In this document: piece after piece, positions 63,403 to 64,000 of the stretch
How the letters are laid out: every line of letters begins with the position of its first letter
Numbering within the stretch: position 1 is the first letter of the stretch
NCBI GenBank assembly: GCA_900215285.1
Contig: OCMG01000002.1
Location: 372,001 to 436,000, forward strand
Direction: 5' to 3'
DNA: 64,000 nucleotides
Source: Ensifer adhaerens
GTDB lineage: Bacteria > Pseudomonadota > Alphaproteobacteria > Rhizobiales > Rhizobiaceae
Notes under the pieces: generated by a model
The model's database searches: none
What the model was told of the DNA's origin: nothing
The model's input: only the letters and a program-made list of their open reading frames with translations
Program-made: the position numbers and the translations under genes

Positions 63403-63420
63403 TGTGCACTTTTCCGCACG
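63403..63420. promoter_or_regulatory. DctD upstream activator site 1
   Basis: TGTGCACTTTTCCGCACG has near-palindromic TGTGCa/CGCACG-type arms matching known DctD sites upstream of rhizobial dctA. It is 106-123 bp upstream of the -24 element. Confidence 0.8.
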
Positions 63421-63435
63421 CATGGCAAGCAAATC

Positions 63436-63453
63436 TGTGTGATTATCCGCACA
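63436..63453. promoter_or_regulatory. DctD upstream activator site 2
   Basis: TGTGTGATTATCCGCACA has the same arms and length as site 1. The centres are 33 bp apart, about three helical turns, matching the tandem arrangement at known dctA promoters. Confidence 0.82.
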
Positions 63454-63525
63454 ACTTCGAACCGCCACCGCATCGACACAAAAAATTCACATTTTCTTCC
63501 AAACACTTAATCCATATGCCGAAAC

Positions 63526-63540
63526 TGGCACGGACATTGC
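63526..63540 (+). promoter_or_regulatory. dctA: Sigma-54 (-24/-12) promoter of dctA
   Basis: TGGCACG-N4-TTGC is an exact consensus match, with GG at 63527-63528 and GC at 63539-63540. It lies 93 bp before the dctA start codon. Confidence 0.93.
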
Positions 63541-63632
63541 AAATAGCTTCCACAGCGGCAGGAAAAGGTGCCGCACATTTAACTTACGCCTCGGGAGGCG
63601 CATTCGTCCGGGCGGGGCAAGTGGAGGCTCAG

Positions 63633-64000
63633 ATGCAGATTTCAGACGCGGTCGCCGAACCGCGCGGCAAGACGCCGCTCTATCGGCAGCTCTATGTTCA
63701 GGTGCTCACGGCTATTGCTGCCGGCATTCTCCTCGGTCATTTCTATCCCGGCATCGGCGAAAGCATGAAGCCGCTCGGCGATGCCTTCATCAAGCTGGTG
63801 AAGATGATCATCGCCCCCGTGATCTTCCTGACGGTTGCCACCGGCATTGCCGGCATGGCGGACCTCAAGAAGGTCGGCCGCGTGGCTGGCAAGTCGATGA
63901 TCTACTTCCTCACCTTCTCGACGCTCGCCCTGATCATCGGCATCGTCGTCGCCAATGTCGTCCACCCCGGCTCCGGTATGAACATCGATCCGGCCACGCT
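63633..64000 (+). CDS. dctA: C4-dicarboxylate transporter DctA, N-terminal part (3' end outside window)
   Basis: An ATG at 63633 (GGAGG upstream) opens a frame that runs off the window after about 122 residues. The visible part is the DctA/GltP-type start: [76 protein letters not shown], with two to three membrane segments. It is a proton/Na-coupled symporter for succinate, malate and fumarate. It is divergent from dctB and driven by the sigma-54 promoter. Confidence 0.95.
   Translation, partial: MQISDAVAEPRGKTPLYRQLYVQVLTAIAAGILLGHFYPGIGESMKPLGDAFIKLVKMIIAPVIFLTVATGIAGMADLKKVGRVAGKSMIYFLTFSTLALIIGIVVANVVHPGSGMNIDPAT

Noticed and set aside
1..64000. tRNA, rRNA, CRISPR array, transposase or phage genes
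   Set aside because: None was recognised on either strand; the intergenic gaps are short and hold only small palindromic repeats, promoters and terminators.

Overview
The window looks like chromosome, or a large chromid, of an alphaproteobacterium of the Rhizobiaceae (Rhizobium/Agrobacterium/Sinorhizobium/Shinella group). The evidence is the high-GC coding style, dctB-dctD divergent from dctA with a classical -24/-12 promoter, nadABC behind a NadQ/NrtR-type regulator, and two families of short palindromic intergenic repeats typical of rhizobia. No rRNA, tRNA, CRISPR array, insertion sequence or phage gene was seen. All assignments come from reading the sequence; no database search was run.

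Layout. 1-7.8 kb: the end of a LysR regulator, then a minus-strand group with a cupin/SnoaL fusion, a class III aminotransferase, HyuB, HyuA and an AraC regulator. 7.9-28.5 kb: a catabolic island with a SnoaL-like protein, AMP-forming acyl-CoA ligase, two acyl-CoA dehydrogenases, two enoyl-CoA hydratases, a LIV-type ABC transporter (livGFHM plus a separate binding protein), an IclR regulator, SDRs (one a fused double SDR), an SMP-30 lactonase-like protein, an ADP-forming acyl-CoA synthetase, a flavin reductase and a Baeyer-Villiger-type monooxygenase. 28.6-32.1 kb: an HPP-CBS membrane protein, an HpaI-type aldolase and a PfkB sugar kinase. 32.2-42.5 kb: a purine/nucleoside salvage locus with a phosphoribosyltransferase, two M20 hydrolases, a polyamine-type ABC transporter, a nucleoside hydrolase and adenine deaminase. 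42.5-47.8 kb: treZ, glgX, an SDR and a DUF2934 protein. 47.9-52.3 kb: nadQ-nadA-nadB-nadC with two operators. 52.3-60.1 kb: a possible small-molecule biosynthetic locus (HemK-like methyltransferase and GNAT-like protein convergent with asnB, ACP, AMP-ligase and a NadE-like gene). 60.2-64 kb: dctD, dctB and the start of dctA.

How the genes may work together. The catabolic island has the parts to import a carboxylated or cyclic compound, oxidise an alcohol to a ketone (SDRs), insert oxygen (BVMO), open the lactone (SMP-30), activate the acid (two CoA ligases) and run beta-oxidation. A 14-bp palindrome, TTCAC-N4-RTGAA, occurs four times: beside iclR, twice between the divergent SnoaL-like and acyl-CoA ligase genes, and before the BVMO gene. 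Each copy lies 24-26 bp upstream of a -35-like hexamer. This suggests one IclR-controlled regulon covering the island.

The other candidate for something undescribed is the asnB/ACP/AMP-ligase/NadE-like operon. It pairs carrier-protein loading with two different ATP-dependent amidating enzymes, next to a methyltransferase and an acyltransferase-like gene.
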